Positions 19,023 to 30,851 are shown, counted from the first letter of the stretch. The stretch: DNA of 64,000 nucleotides from Ehrlichia ruminantium (GCF_009728835.1 NZ_CP033455.1:62001-126000); one strand, 5' to 3'. A program made the numbers and translations. Notes: generated by a model not told the origin, from the letters alone.

Positions 19023-21282
19023 GTTAGGATCCTGTTATTATTCGATTATTTTCATATGTAGTATCAATGTGATATTCTTACGAATCAAGTCTTTCGCAAT
19101 TTTTGTTATTTATTCATATTAAGTTATAAGTATAAAATCTTTCAAAGTGTAGAGAATTGTTGCATTCTTGTGGGAAATATATCAGGTATTTTAGTGTATT
19201 AATTATCAGTTAAAAAGTCGTACTTATTGTGTATATAGTGAAAAGTATTTTTCTGTATGAAGTATCTTTTTAGTACTTTTACAATAGTATTGTTGTGGAA
19301 ATGTAAGTGTTTTATTGCAATATTGATAGCTAAGTGAAAGAATGTTGAAAATGTTATCGGTATGTACAAAGTGTTATTATGCTCTTGCACATTATATATT
19401 ATTGTAACAATCTAGCACTTTTTCGAGGGAATGTTAGTTAGTAGATAGTAAGAAGAATAATAAGGTTGAGTAAGTTTACCTAGTATTAGTCAACTATATG
19501 CTATTTAACACTTAAGTTTTCTTGTGTGTAAACATTACAGCAAATATTGTCAATAAGACTTGATACAGTATTAAAACTTATTTGATTTATTAATAGCTAA
19601 ATGTCGAAAAAAGTACAGTACACGTCTATGATAAACTACATTTTGACTTAAGACCTTGTATAAACTTTAAAACACTTGTTTAATTTAGTGATCCAATGTA
19701 ACTTATATGACCTTGTTTGGAGCTTTTGATAGACAAATGATCACATACAAAATAATAATTTTTTGATCTTGTAGTTATTATAAACTATCTAAGAAACTAT
19801 ATACGTTTGTCAATTTTTATATATAGACAATCTTACATATGTTTGTGTGCTTATTGTATTTGGAAGTATAGATTATATTACTTAGACTGTATATGTGTTA
19901 AGCATTGGAGGAATTAATATTTTATTCCTGTAATTTAAGTATGTACTATTGATATTATGCATAAATTCACAAGTATGTGTTTTAAAGGTGTTTGAATAAG
20001 AACTGAGTTGTCTAATGTTATGTTGATCAATTTTCAGTCCTATGTAGTCAATGATCTTATATAATGTGTTGTGCACCTCGGGAGAAACTAGAATTTTATC
20101 TCTAGGATATGCATAGTGGTGATGTGTATATGCATTAATAATATTTGATTGGTTTATATGCATGTGTTTATAGCATGTTTAAGAGAGGGTTGAATCGATC
20201 TATGTTAATCAATTTTTATGTGTTATGTGGTTAATAGCCTTCTATGTATGTTGTTCACTTTGGGAAAAACTAGAATTTTATCTCTGAGATATGCATAGTA
20301 GTGATGTGTATGTGCTATTAATAATATTTGATTGGTTTATATGCATGTGTTTATAGCATGTTTAAGAAAGGGATGAGTCAATCTATGTTAATCAATTTTT
20401 ATGTGTTACGTAGTTAATAACCTTGTATATATGTTTTGAACTTTGGGAGAAACTAGAATTTTATCTCTAAGATATGCATAGTGGTGATGTGCATGTGCTA
20501 TTAATAGTATTTGATTGGTTTATATGCATGTGTTTATAGCATGTTTAAGAGAGGGTTGAATCGATCTATGTTAATCAATTTTTATGTGTTACGTAGTTAA
20601 TAACCTTCTATGTATGTTGTTCACTTTGGGAAAAACTAGAATTTTATCTCTGAGATGTGCATAGTAGTGATGTGTATGTGCTATTAATAGTATTTGTCAG
20701 TTTATAGAGTGTGGTTATAACATGTTTGAAAAAGAAGTAAATTGTTTGTGTTATATTGGTTAATTTGTAGGTGCTATATAGTCGATAATCTTATGTATGT
20801 GTTATGTTTGGAAAGATTGGTATTTTGGTTTATATTGGAAAATGTGAATAATAGTGATGTGTATTCTATAAGTTTATATAAATGTATTTATGACATATTG
20901 AAAAAAAGCTTGATAATTGTTGTATTTTTTAAGTTCTATGTAGTCAATAGTCTTACATGTGTTTGTGTATTCCCTATTAAAATATATATTACAATATTAC
21001 TTCGGCTGTTTTAATTGTGATCCTTTGTAGGTTTTATTTAAAGAAAGCTTTAGGATGTACTTCAGTTTTACTTTATATGTGGTTTTAGCTTTGTATAATC
21101 ATCATGTTAATGTGTTATTTAAATATTCTCTCTAACTTACTATTGCAGCATTATTTAACATTCATGAAAAATATTAATCATGATAAAGGTTGCAACTACA
21201 TGCGGACTTATCATATACGAATGGAATAACATGCTAACAATAGCTAGCATAAGAACAATATGATAAACCAATGAGTATTGTC
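19023..21282. other. Long intergenic region with a tandem repeat
   Basis: 2.26 kb between the prenyl synthase and glnA, both on the minus strand. The centre is a 183-bp tandem array (listed separately). Reading frames of 60-93 codons here cross repeat units and look spurious. A small inverted repeat, atgcta/tagcat, around 21231-21250 lies about 35 bp beyond the glnA stop and could help end transcription. Confidence 0.55.
19960..20960. repeat. Tandem array, about 183-bp period, 5-6 units
   Basis: The anchor ggtttatatgcatgtgttta occurs at 20151, 20334 and 20517, giving exact 183-base steps, with a degenerate copy near 20699. A diverged unit precedes (from about 19968) and another follows (to about 20960). 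Central copies are highly similar (for example aaaactagaattttatctct) while both ends decay, the usual pattern for an array that turns over in the middle. Confidence 0.85.
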
Positions 21283-22695
21283 TTAAGAGCTATAATAGTT
21301 TACGAACTCAATAGGATGTGGATGTATATGTAAATCTCGTACTTCTGATAATTTTAATTGAATATATGCATCAATTTGATCGTTTGTGAATACATCTCCT
21401 TCCAGTAAAAATTCCCTATTGTTGTCTAGGGCGTCTAAGGACTCTTCTAGAGAGTTTGCAACAGAAGTAAAATTTTGCAGTTCTTTTTTATCTAGTATGT
21501 ATAGATTTTTGTCTACTGTAGGTCCTGGGTGGATTTTATTTCTTATTCCATATAACCCTGCCATTAGTTGTGCAGAAAAACACAAATATGGATTTGCAAG
21601 TGGATCTGGGAACCGTACTTCTATTCTTTTAGCATTGAGATCAGTATTTGGTACGTATGGAATACGAATAGCTGATGACCTGTTTTCATGAGAGTAAATT
21701 AACCAGGTTGGTGCTTCAAAGTTGGGAACTAATCTCTTATAACTGTTTGTCGATGGGTTTGCGAATGCATTTATAGCCTTCCCATACTTTATAATTCCAC
21801 CTATATAATACAAGCATATTTCTGACATTGTTCCATCTGAATTAACAAAAATGTTAATATTGTCTTTCCATAGTGATTGATGACAGTGCATCCCGCTACC
21901 ATTATCTCCTATTATAGGTTTTGGCATAAAAGTTGCAGTCTTGCCATAAGACGATGCTACTCCATGTACTATATACTTACACTTTTGTACATTATCTGCA
22001 CTATGTACCAGATCATCATATTGAAAGCCAACTTCACACTGCGAAGCTGCAACCTCGTGGTGATGTATTAAAGGTGTTATTCCTACTTCTTTCAGCATTG
22101 TTAATATTTCTGATCTCAGATCATGTAATGAATCAACAGGAGGGGTTGGCATATATCCGCCTTTAATTTTTGGACAGTGGCTATTATTAACGTGTTGTCC
22201 TTTTTGAATTTGAGAAATATGTTCTGAGGATTCTATTTTGAAGTAAGAATGATAGAGATCACTATAAAATTCTGCATGATCAAATACAAAAAACTCTATT
22301 TCTGGTCCAAAGTAACATTTATCAGCTATACCCGTAGATAACATATATTGTGATGCTTTGTGTGCTGTGTACCGTGGATCTTTAGGATACTTAGATTGAT
22401 TATACGGATCTATCACATTACAAATCATAACTAGTGTCGGTTGTGCTGTAAATGGGTCCGTAAAAGCGGTACTGATGTCTGGTAAAAGTAACATGTCAGA
22501 TTTTTCTACTGACTGCCATCCTGGGATTGATGAACTATCGAAATTAATACCGGAGGATAATACGTGAGAGTCTATTGTTTCTGCACTACGTGTTATGTGG
22601 TGCCACCTGCTAGTGGAGTCTGTGAACCTTAAATCAATGAAATTTATTGCGTTTTTTTTTATGTAGCTTAGAGTATCCTCCGTGGAAAGGAACAT
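21283..22695 (-). CDS. glnA: Glutamine synthetase, type I
   Basis: 470 aa, the normal length for bacterial GSI. It makes glutamine from glutamate, ammonia and ATP. Motifs are HHHEVAASQCEVGFQYD (metal-binding Glu residues), KPIIGDNGSGMHCHQSLW (ATP site), NPSTNSYKRLVPNFEAP (the loop with the flap Glu and substrate Arg) and RIEVRFPDPLANPYL. A Tyr in KNLYILDKKE occupies the position of the adenylylated Tyr of the GSI-beta class, so regulation by adenylylation is possible. I chose the ATG at 22695 (MFLSTEDTLSYIKK); the frame extends 19 codons upstream to a TTG, but that adds unusual sequence and no better ribosome binding site. Confidence 0.95.
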   Translation of the reverse strand: MFLSTEDTLSYIKKNAINFIDLRFTDSTSRWHHITRSAETIDSHVLSSGINFDSSSIPGWQSVEKSDMLLLPDISTAFTDPFTAQPTLVMICNVIDPYNQSKYPKDPRYTAHKASQYMLSTGIADKCYFGPEIEFFVFDHAEFYSDLYHSYFKIESSEHISQIQKGQHVNNSHCPKIKGGYMPTPPVDSLHDLRSEILTMLKEVGITPLIHHHEVAASQCEVGFQYDDLVHSADNVQKCKYIVHGVASSYGKTATFMPKPIIGDNGSGMHCHQSLWKDNINIFVNSDGTMSEICLYYIGGIIKYGKAINAFANPSTNSYKRLVPNFEAPTWLIYSHENRSSAIRIPYVPNTDLNAKRIEVRFPDPLANPYLCFSAQLMAGLYGIRNKIHPGPTVDKNLYILDKKELQNFTSVANSLEESLDALDNNREFLLEGDVFTNDQIDAYIQLKLSEVRDLHIHPHPIEFVNYYSS

Positions 22696-22972
22696 GATTG
22701 AATTACCAACTTTTAAAATACTTAGAATATCAATTTTCTTATTGTTTTGCAATATACAATTAATAATGATATTCTTAAAGTTAAATTAGCTGTTTTAAGA
22801 GTATTGTGTAGCGATATTTTGTATATAGTAATGTGTTTGTGACATAGAAAATTTTTGAGTAACTAGTACTAAAGTGATGTTATTTTAGTATTATAGAGTT
22901 AAGATAGTGTTATCAGAAAAATCTTTACTTAATTTTGGTAAAATGATAGAAAATAATTATGGTCTTTATTGA

Positions 22973-23045
22973 GATCCTGTAGCTCAGTCGGTAGAGCAAC
23001 TGACTTTTAATCAGTAGGTCGCGCGTTCAACCCGCGCCAGGATCA
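22973..23045 (+). tRNA. tRNA-Lys (anticodon UUU)
   Basis: 73 nt cloverleaf. The acceptor arms gatcctg and caggatc pair fully, with A as discriminator. The D-arm is agctcagtcggtagagc, the anticodon stem actga/tcagt encloses the loop cttttaa with anticodon TTT at 23006-23008, and the T-arm gcgcgttcaacccgcgc is standard. No CCA is encoded. tyrS starts 26 nt downstream on the same strand, so the tRNA may be cut from the 5' end of the tyrS transcript. Confidence 0.97.
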
Positions 23046-23070
23046 CTTTGTTCAACAATATGTTTTCAAC

Positions 23071-24327
23071 ATGAAGTTAAAATCTGAGTTTTTAGATTTA
23101 TTGTATTCTCGTGGATACTTTAATCAATGTACTGATTTAGTAAGACTAGATCAGCTAATGAATAGTCGCTGTATACCTGTATATATAGGGTTTGATTGTA
23201 CTGCTAAAAGTTTACATATTGGTAGTTTAATGCAGATTATGATTCTAAGGTATTTGCAAAAGTTTGGACATAAACCAATAGTGTTACTGGGGAATGGTAC
23301 TACAAAAATAGGTGATCCTTCAGGTAAAGACAAATCTAGAGCTATGTTGTCTACAAGTGATATTGCAGAAAATATGTTAGGTATACGTAAGGTATTAGAG
23401 AAATTTATTGTTTTTGGTGAAGGAACTAGTGATGCATTACTAGTATACAATGCAGAATGGCTAGATAAATTAAATTATATAGACTTCCTTAGAGATATAG
23501 GTAAGCATTTTTCTGTGAATAATATGTTAACTTTTGATAGCGTAAGATTACGCTTAGAAAGAGAACAGAATCTTAGTTTCCTAGAATTTAATTATATGTT
23601 ATTGCAAGCATATGATTTTGTTCAACTTAATCAACGTTATGGTTGTTTATTGCAAATAGGAGGATCTGATCAGTGGGGCAACATTATTAATGGTGTAGAA
23701 CTAGGCAGGAAATTAAAATTGCCAGAGCTTTTTGGGTTGACTACTCACTTGTTACTTACAAATGCTGGTGAAAAAATGGGTAAAACTGCTAAAGGAGCAG
23801 TATGGCTTGATGCTGAAATGTATGATCCTACTGATTATTGGCAATATTTTCGTAATGTCAAAGATGAAGATGTTGTACGTTTTTTAAGGTTATTTACAGA
23901 GTTGCCAATTGCTGAAATAGAAAAATTGGAGATTTTAAAAGATCATGAGATTAATGAAGCAAAAAAGATCTTAGCTACTGAAGCTACTAAAATATGTCAT
24001 GGGAAAGAAATAGCAGAGAATATTGCTTATGATGCACTTAAGGTGTTTGAGTGTAATGATCATTCTGGGTTACCAATATTTTATATAGGTAGATCTGAAA
24101 TAGAGTCAGGGTTACTTCTAGTAAAATTACTACAAGTTTCTGGTCTGGAGGAAAGTAATAGTAGTGCTAGAAGATTGATTAGCAATAAGGGATGTAAAAT
24201 AAATGATATAGTAATACTGGATATAAATTATAGGTTATCATTAAAGGATTTCTGTGATGTTCCTTATATTAAGCTCAGTTGCGGGAAAAAGCGTCATTTG
24301 AAGATAGTTGTGAAGAATAATCTTTAG
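23071..24327 (+). CDS. tyrS: Tyrosyl-tRNA synthetase
   Basis: 418 aa class I synthetase. The HIGH motif is LHIGS (48-52), the tyrosine pocket includes YIGFDCTA near 38-45 and [10 protein letters not shown] near 200, and the KMSKS loop is KMGKT near 235-239. The C-terminal S4-like RNA-binding domain begins near [21 protein letters not shown]. Length is normal. ATG at 23071 lies 26 nt after tRNA-Lys; hemA begins 41 nt downstream, so tRNA-Lys, tyrS and hemA may be one transcript. Confidence 0.97.
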   Translation: MKLKSEFLDLLYSRGYFNQCTDLVRLDQLMNSRCIPVYIGFDCTAKSLHIGSLMQIMILRYLQKFGHKPIVLLGNGTTKIGDPSGKDKSRAMLSTSDIAENMLGIRKVLEKFIVFGEGTSDALLVYNAEWLDKLNYIDFLRDIGKHFSVNNMLTFDSVRLRLEREQNLSFLEFNYMLLQAYDFVQLNQRYGCLLQIGGSDQWGNIINGVELGRKLKLPELFGLTTHLLLTNAGEKMGKTAKGAVWLDAEMYDPTDYWQYFRNVKDEDVVRFLRLFTELPIAEIEKLEILKDHEINEAKKILATEATKICHGKEIAENIAYDALKVFECNDHSGLPIFYIGRSEIESGLLLVKLLQVSGLEESNSSARRLISNKGCKINDIVILDINYRLSLKDFCDVPYIKLSCGKKRHLKIVVKNNL

Positions 24328-24367
24328 TCAAATTTATATATTATATAAAGCATATGGTAAAAAAGTC

Positions 24368-25564
24368 ATGATAGATTATGAAGGAATATTTTGTGATAAA
24401 ATTAAGCATATAAAAGAGGAAGGTAGATATAGAGAATTTACAGGATTTTCGCGTGTTCCTGGTCAATTTCCCTATGCGATTGAATGTTCTATCAATGATA
24501 AAGTTACCTTGTGGTGTAGTAATGATTATTTGGGGATGGGACAAAATGAGCAAGTGATTCTTGCAATTAAAAATTTTAGTAGCAACATAGGAGCTGGTGG
24601 TACTCGAAATATTTCTGGTACTACAAGAGAGATTCTTGAACTTGAAGAATCATTGGCAGATTTACATAGAAAACCAGCTGCGTTAACCTTTGTATGTGGT
24701 TACGTTGCTAATCAGACTACAATTAGTACATTACTGACTATTGTACCTAATATTGTTGTATTTTCAGATGAGAAAAATCATTCTTCTATGATAGAAGGCA
24801 TAAGAGGGAGTAAAAGAGAAAAGTATATATTTAGGCATAATGATGTAAATCATCTTGAAGATTTGTTAAAATCCGTAGATAGATCTTTACCTAAAATAAT
24901 AATATTTGAATCTTTGTATTCTATGGATGGAAATATTGCTCCAATTGCGGAGATTTGTTATTTAGCGGATAAATATGGTGCTATGACTTATCTTGATGAA
25001 GTACATGCTGTTGGTATGTATGGAGATCGTGGTGGTGGTATATCAGAGCAGGAGAACTTATCTGATAAAATTACAATTATTCAAGGTACTCTTTCTAAAG
25101 CTTATGGAGTAATGGGTGGGTATATTGCCGGATCAAAGAGCTTAGTAGATGTTATTAGAAGTTTTGCTCCAGGTTTTATTTTTACTACAGCATTGTCACC
25201 TTTAATTGCTTCTTCTGCTAGAATAAGTGTTGAATATTTAAAGAAAAGTTCTTTAGAGAGAGAAAAGCAACGTGAAGTTGTGAATAAGGTCAAAGCATCT
25301 TTTACTAAGGCTGGAATTAACTTTGTAAGAACGGATACTCATATTATTCCTATCATTATAGGTGACTCTGTAATATGTAAGGATATTTCACGTATGTTAC
25401 TAAGAGACTATAAAATATATATACAATCTATTAACTATCCTACTGTTCCAGTTGGGACTGAAAGATTAAGAATCACTCCTACTCCTTATCATACTGATGA
25501 AATGATAGAAATACTTACTAGAGCTTTGGTTGATATTTTAAAAAAGTTTAAGGTAATGGATTGA
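24368..25564 (+). CDS. hemA: 5-aminolevulinate synthase
   Basis: 398 aa PLP enzyme condensing glycine and succinyl-CoA, the first step of haem synthesis in alphaproteobacteria (C4 pathway). Motifs are [38 protein letters not shown] (PLP-binding Asp) and [15 protein letters not shown] with the Schiff-base Lys at about residue 244. Length and the glycine-rich motifs favour ALAS over the related KBL or BioF. The ATG at 24368 is 41 nt after the tyrS stop. Presence of this enzyme rather than glutamyl-tRNA reductase supports an alphaproteobacterial host. Confidence 0.95.
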   Translation: MIDYEGIFCDKIKHIKEEGRYREFTGFSRVPGQFPYAIECSINDKVTLWCSNDYLGMGQNEQVILAIKNFSSNIGAGGTRNISGTTREILELEESLADLHRKPAALTFVCGYVANQTTISTLLTIVPNIVVFSDEKNHSSMIEGIRGSKREKYIFRHNDVNHLEDLLKSVDRSLPKIIIFESLYSMDGNIAPIAEICYLADKYGAMTYLDEVHAVGMYGDRGGGISEQENLSDKITIIQGTLSKAYGVMGGYIAGSKSLVDVIRSFAPGFIFTTALSPLIASSARISVEYLKKSSLEREKQREVVNKVKASFTKAGINFVRTDTHIIPIIIGDSVICKDISRMLLRDYKIYIQSINYPTVPVGTERLRITPTPYHTDEMIEILTRALVDILKKFKVMD

Positions 25565-27279
25565 CATTCACAATGTGGTACAAGATTTGTTTATTGATAT
25601 TTTGTTGCATTAGTATTTGTTTATCTAATAGAAGCTTGTAACTATAACTTTGTAGTATGTTTGAATTTCAAATTATAAAATGAATTTAGATATTTATGCT
25701 ATAAATATTAGATGTGCATTTTATAGTTGTTATATGTCATAATATGAAAAATATACTTATACATGATGAGTTCTTAGTATTATTAAATCTGTTTTTATGT
25801 TACAGATAATAGCTCTTTTTGTACGTTGTTGTAGCTATTAAATTAAACAATTGATAAATTTTATTTCTGTGTTTGTTGTATGTAAAAATGTTAAACATTA
25901 GTCAAATATTTCTATACTTTAAATAAGACTGTTGGATGTACTTTGTGTTATAAGTAGTCGTTCTTTTTCTGGATTTTGTGTATACATTGTTGTAGCTGTC
26001 AGGTTAAACAATTGATAAATTTTATTTCTGTGTTTGTTGTATGTAAAAATGTTAAACATTAGTCAAATATTTCTATACTTTAAATAAGATTGTTGGATGC
26101 ATTTTGTGTATACATTGTTGTAGTTGTCAGGTTAAACAATTGATAAATTTTATTTGTTGTGTTTGTTGTATGTAAAAATGTTAAACATTAGTCAAATATT
26201 TCTATACTTTAAATAAGATTGTTGGATGCATTTTGTATTATAAGTAGTCGTTCTTTTTCTGGATTTTGTGTATATGTTGTTGTAGCTGTCAGGTTAAACA
26301 ATTGATAAATTTTTATTTATTATATGTAGAAAGTGTTTAACAATTGTAAGATATTTCCCTACTTTAATATAGAATTGTCAAATGTATTTTTTATATGACA
26401 AATAGCAAAATTCTTTCTATACATTGTGTCATAGTTGTCAGATTAAACAGTTTATAGATTTTTTATTGCTCATTTGTTATGTGTGGGAAATTTTGAACGG
26501 TTATAAAGTATTTTTTCTATATTTAATGTGTAAATTAAAATTGTTCTTGAATGTTGTATTATGAACGATATGGTTTCTGAAGAGTTATCTCTATATTATT
26601 ATTATATAAAGTTTTTATACGTGTATGGTAATTAGTTATAAAATGAATAATATTAAATTGAATATAAAGTATGATAAGAATTATTGTAAGATATAACATT
26701 AAAAAAAATCCCTATATTGTGAATTTTATATTGTTGTTTGGAGATGTTATATCAGGGATATAATGTTTTAAAGGTTTGAGCCGGTTTAATATAGTTATAG
26801 ATGTTCTTAGCATAGTTATCATTATTTCAATAGATGCTGTGTATAATCTAAATATGCTTGAGTATTTTTGATAGTAGAAAAAAATTATACTTTATTGTAT
26901 GTATTTATGTGATAAGTCTAATGGAATGTTACTAGTGTAGAATGAGTTATAATGAACATGTTTTACATTTATAATTTATTAAGCAAGTACTATATAAGTG
27001 TTATCATACATGAATGCCTTACAGCTTGTTAGTTATCAATGAAGTTAGGTAATGTTTTTATTGGAAATGGGAAACATATTTTCACCTTTTGAATTGGTAA
27101 TGAGTCTATAAATTATATAATATTAATTATCTAGAGATGTTGTGGTAGTAAAAAATTATAGGAACATTATCTCTGATACCTATGTAATTGTTGCTATATT
27201 TGATTAGACTGTCATATATTGATGAGTATATGTAAAAAATCTGGTTAAAATCTTGCTAGGTTTAACTAGTATGTAGAAC
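25565..27279. other. Long intergenic region with a tandem repeat
   Basis: 1.7 kb between the convergent hemA and the YraN-family gene. A roughly 161-bp tandem array fills about 25800-26530 (listed separately). The remaining 26530-27279 is AT-rich with no gene or repeat seen. Confidence 0.55.
25800..26530. repeat. Tandem array, about 161-bp period, about 5 units
   Basis: The anchor aaacaattgataaatttta starts at 25845, 26006, 26134 and 26296, with a diverged copy at 26445. Steps are 161, 128, 162 and 149 bases. The 128-base unit lacks a 33-base segment around ttataagtagtcgttctttt, which is present in the other central units. The first three central copies are nearly identical across atgtaaaaatgttaaacatt. 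Confidence 0.85.
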
Positions 27280-27648
27280 TTAAAATTCTTGCCATGCATC
27301 TGGAATATGTATTACTCCTGTTGATAGGGAAAGAAAATATAAATCAAATCTGACATTATAGTCTGTAAATTTTGTATGAAAAGCTATAAAATATTTTGCA
27401 GATCTGAGGATAGATTTTTGTTGTTTATATGTTATTGGAATTTCATTTTTAAATAAACTAGTTTTCACTTCTATGAAGACTAATTGTTTATTTTTATAGG
27501 CAATTATGTCTATTTCTCCCAGTGGGCATTTATATCTGTGTTTTGCAATCCTGTATAGTTTGCATCTTAAAAATAATATCGTTAATACTTCTCCTAAATA
27601 TCCCAGGGTGTTGTAAGCAAACCGTTTATAATCTTTCTTTGATGGCAT
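27280..27648 (-). CDS. YraN family (UPF0102) nuclease-like protein
   Basis: 122 aa, normal for the family. It has the restriction-endonuclease-like core: GYLGE (to 20), [20 protein letters not shown] (43-62) with the acidic residues and Lys of a D-x(n)-E-x-K active site. Some distant relatives are Holliday junction resolvases, but the function of YraN proteins is not settled. ATG at 27648. It stands alone between spacers and converges with hemA. Confidence 0.88.
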   Translation of the reverse strand: MPSKKDYKRFAYNTLGYLGEVLTILFLRCKLYRIAKHRYKCPLGEIDIIAYKNKQLVFIEVKTSLFKNEIPITYKQQKSILRSAKYFIAFHTKFTDYNVRFDLYFLSLSTGVIHIPDAWQEF

Positions 27649-28342
27649 GTATACATATATACTATATAAGAAAAATTAATATACTATTTTTATGAATAGA
27701 TTTTGTATATGTGCAATATGCTCTTAAAGTTTTTTAACATTTTCTGTTGTGTGATGACAATGAGACGTGCGCTATTAATATAGCGTAAGCTTGGTATGTA
27801 TTAAGTGTAAGTTTATATGTTAAATGAGTACGTGTATTTAATATGAGATTCTAATGAGAATTTTAAACCAGCTATAGAATAACAAAAAGTTACTTCACAA
27901 ATCCAAATGGCAGGGACTTGATATGTATAATGTGCTGTTTATCTAGATATTATTGTTATGCTTAAGTTATGTGTGGATTGTTAAAAATGTGGTAAGATAC
28001 ACAACCATGTGAGATGTTATAATAAACATATTTTTAATGTATAATACAACTGAAATATATGTCTGTAGAGATTTTTAAACCTGGAAGTTTCTGTAATGTG
28101 TAGAAACCATAAAAAATACCATCAATTTAATTGTATGGTATAAAAAATTAGAAAATTTTTGTTAGTATTACTTATATGTAATTTTCTCTATTTTTCATTG
28201 TAATTTTTAATATAGAAGTAACTTAGGTTTGCTATACTGTATCGAATATCTGCATTTTTATACTAAAATGATAGGTATTTTTCTTGAATAAGAACCAGAA
28301 ATAACATAGGCTTAGGTAATTAATTGATGATAATTTCTTATA
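27649..28342. other. Intergenic region between divergent genes
   Basis: About 700 bases holding the promoters of the YraN-family gene and secF. Two small inverted repeats are visible: cgctat/atagcg at 27770-27785 and an imperfect taccatcaatt/aattgtatggta at 28117-28140. Neither has a recognised role. Confidence 0.45.
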
Positions 28343-29206
28343 GTGACTCTGCTTAGTAACATCAACATAGATTTCTTTAAATATAAAATATATGCTATAT
28401 CTTGTAGTGGTATTTTTGTAGTTTTATCGGTCTTGCTTATTTTATTTAAGGGTATATGTTTTGGTACAGATTTTGCTGGTGGTATAATAATTGAACTGCG
28501 TGTCGATCAAGTCAACATTAAGGATGTTAAGTTAAGACTACAGGAAAAAGGTTTTACGGGATTTTCTGTGCAGAGTTTTAATAGTAAAGAATTGATGATT
28601 CGTTTTAAAAACGAAAAAAATTTGACTTATGTTGATGGTATTGAAAAGATCAAAAAAGTATTAGGAGAAATATTAGGTGATGTAACTTATCTAAAAGTAG
28701 ATTATGTTGGTCCACAAGTAGGATATAAGCAGATATTTGAAGGTATATGTGCTATTATTTTTTCCTTATTGGGAATGTTTTTATATTTGTGGGTGAGGTT
28801 TCAGTGGAGATTTGCTTTAGGTGGTGTTATAGCTTTAGTGCATGATGTTATATTAACACTAGGTTTGATTAGTTTATGTGGTATTGAGTTTAATCTTTCT
28901 TCAACTGCTGCAATTCTTACGGTTATTGGATATTCAGTGAATGATTCAGTAGTAATATATGATAGAATTAGAGAATTACTTAGAAAAATGTTAAAGGAAA
29001 CAATTACCGAGATCATTAATATAAGTATTAATGCAACCTTATCAAGAACAATATTAACGTCTGGTACTACCATGCTAGCAGCAGTACCTTTAATGTTATT
29101 GTGTCAAGGTACAGTTAGGGATTTAAGTATAATAATATTTTTTGGTATAGCTGTTGGTACATATTCTTCAATATTTATAGCTACAACTTCTTTATCTAAA
29201 AATTAA
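28343..29206 (+). CDS. secF: Protein translocase subunit SecF
   Basis: 287 aa inner-membrane protein with an N-terminal span, a periplasmic domain and a C-terminal five-span bundle. Diagnostic motifs are GTDFAGGIIIELR near residue 35, DYVGPQVG near 121 and the RND signature GYSVNDSVVIYDRIRE near 195-210. SecF works with SecD to use the proton motive force for late steps of Sec export. secD is not adjacent, as happens in some Rickettsiales. The frame opens with GTG at 28343; no good ribosome binding site is seen. Confidence 0.94.
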   Translation: MTLLSNINIDFFKYKIYAISCSGIFVVLSVLLILFKGICFGTDFAGGIIIELRVDQVNIKDVKLRLQEKGFTGFSVQSFNSKELMIRFKNEKNLTYVDGIEKIKKVLGEILGDVTYLKVDYVGPQVGYKQIFEGICAIIFSLLGMFLYLWVRFQWRFALGGVIALVHDVILTLGLISLCGIEFNLSSTAAILTVIGYSVNDSVVIYDRIRELLRKMLKETITEIINISINATLSRTILTSGTTMLAAVPLMLLCQGTVRDLSIIIFFGIAVGTYSSIFIATTSLSKN

Positions 29207-30851
29207 TTTTAGTTATCATATAGTTAGTAGTTTCAGTAATGTTGATCTATTATCTATATCTACCCTGTTTTAGGGATTATTTACCAAGTGTGATGTATAA
29301 GTAACAATATATTATTTAGTATCATGATGATTGTGTTGGTATGTGTTTTTTTGCTTAGAGAATTGAATTATATTGGAGTAGTCTCTAATAATATAAAATA
29401 GAAAAATATCTTATTGATTGTTCGAGGTTATTTATCTTTGTTGGAATTTTGTGCACAATTGTATTAGTTATATTCCAGCATTAGTGTAAGTATATTTGTG
29501 ATGCTTTATTTATGTAATTATTTATTCTTTTTACTTAAAGGGCAAATTATGTAAGGTATAGCATAAAAAGGATATTTTAGTATGTATGTTGTGTAGTTAA
29601 TAGTCATGAGATTAAAAAAGGTAGTTATATAAAATTGTGTATCTATTGAAGTCCTAAATATGAGTATGTTAGTTATATTACAGTGTTAATCTAAGCATGT
29701 TTACAACGCTTTATTTATATTGATTGTTTGTCCTTTTTCCCTAAAAAGTAAAGTCGTATAAGATATAGAGTAAAGTTAGTATTTTGTATCATTTAGTTAA
29801 TAGTTTCGGTAGCTATGTGATTATGTGAGATTGTGTATCTATTGAAGTTCTAAATATGAGTATGTTAGTTATATTACAGTGTTAATCTAAGCATGTTTGC
29901 AACGCTTTATTTATATTGATTGTTTATCCTTTTTTCCTAACAAGTAAAGTCGTGTAAGATATAGAGTAAAGTTAGTATTTTGTATCATTTAGTTAATAGT
30001 TTCGGTAGCTATGTGATTATGTGAGATTGTGTATCTATTGAAGTCCTAAGTATGAGTATGTTAGTTATATTCCAGTGTTAATCTAAGCATGTTTGCAACG
30101 CTTTATTTATATTGATTGTTTGTCCTTTTTTCCTAACAAGTAAAGTCGTGTAAGATATAGAGTAAAGTTAGTATTTTGTATCATTTAGTTAATAGTTTCG
30201 GTAGTTATGTGATTATGTAAGATTGTGTATCTATTGAAGTCCTAAGTATGAGTATGTTAGTTATATTCTAGTGTTAATCTGAGTATATTTACAATGCTTT
30301 GTTTGTTTTAATTATTTGTTCTTTTTGCTTAAAAGATAAAATTATGTAAAGTATAAAAGATTGTATTTTATAATCTTTATGTTGTCTGATTTATAGTCTC
30401 TAGTGATTATAGAACAGGAGAAGTGTATTATTTATAGTTAAAGTTCTAAACATAATCATGTAATTTATATTAAAATGCATGAGACTGAGAAAGTACTTTA
30501 AGGTCCTACTTGAGAACTAAAGTTAAAATGTAGTTTATTATAGTTGTTATGTTATGTATAAGAAATATAGACTTAACTGTTAAATGGTGTATTACTAACT
30601 TTTATAATTAATTTATACTACATAAGATTTATGTCTCATTTGTTACAAAATACATTGTACTTCAATTATTGGGTTGTAAGTTTAATTGTAAAGTTACTAA
30701 ATCTTAGAAGAAGTTAGCAGTATTTTTAAGCATGAAACAATTGATAATCATAGATTATGATTGGACATTAGGAAAGTTTGATTAGATATTTCAAAATTAT
30801 AAAAAAATGTAGCATTGCAGCTATGATCATAAAATACATTTTTGTAAAATG
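29207..30851. other. Long intergenic region with a tandem repeat
   Basis: 1.6 kb between secF (+) and tRNA-Cys (-). The 196-bp array (listed separately) fills about 29450-30470; the rest holds nothing I recognise. An open frame at 30748-30951 on the minus strand runs through the tRNA and is not a gene. Confidence 0.55.
29450..30470. repeat. Tandem array, exact 196-bp period, 5 units
   Basis: The anchor attgaagt occurs at 29645, 29841, 30037 and 30233, each exactly 196 bases apart, and a diverged copy follows near 30439; another diverged unit precedes from about 29450. The central units are almost identical, for example atgagtatgttagttatatt, with single-base differences only, while the flanking units are much more diverged. 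Confidence 0.88.

Noticed and set aside
19960-20960. Insertion sequence or mobile element as source of the intergenic arrays
   Set aside because: No transposase, terminal inverted repeats or target duplications, and the arrays are unrelated to each other in sequence.
20742-21014. 90-codon hydrophobic frame on the plus strand
   Set aside because: It spans degenerate units of the 183-bp array and has no ribosome binding site or recognisable family.
22696-22752. 19-codon upstream extension of glnA from a TTG
   Set aside because: The ATG at 22695 gives the normal 470-aa length and the typical start; the extension adds sequence not expected in the family.
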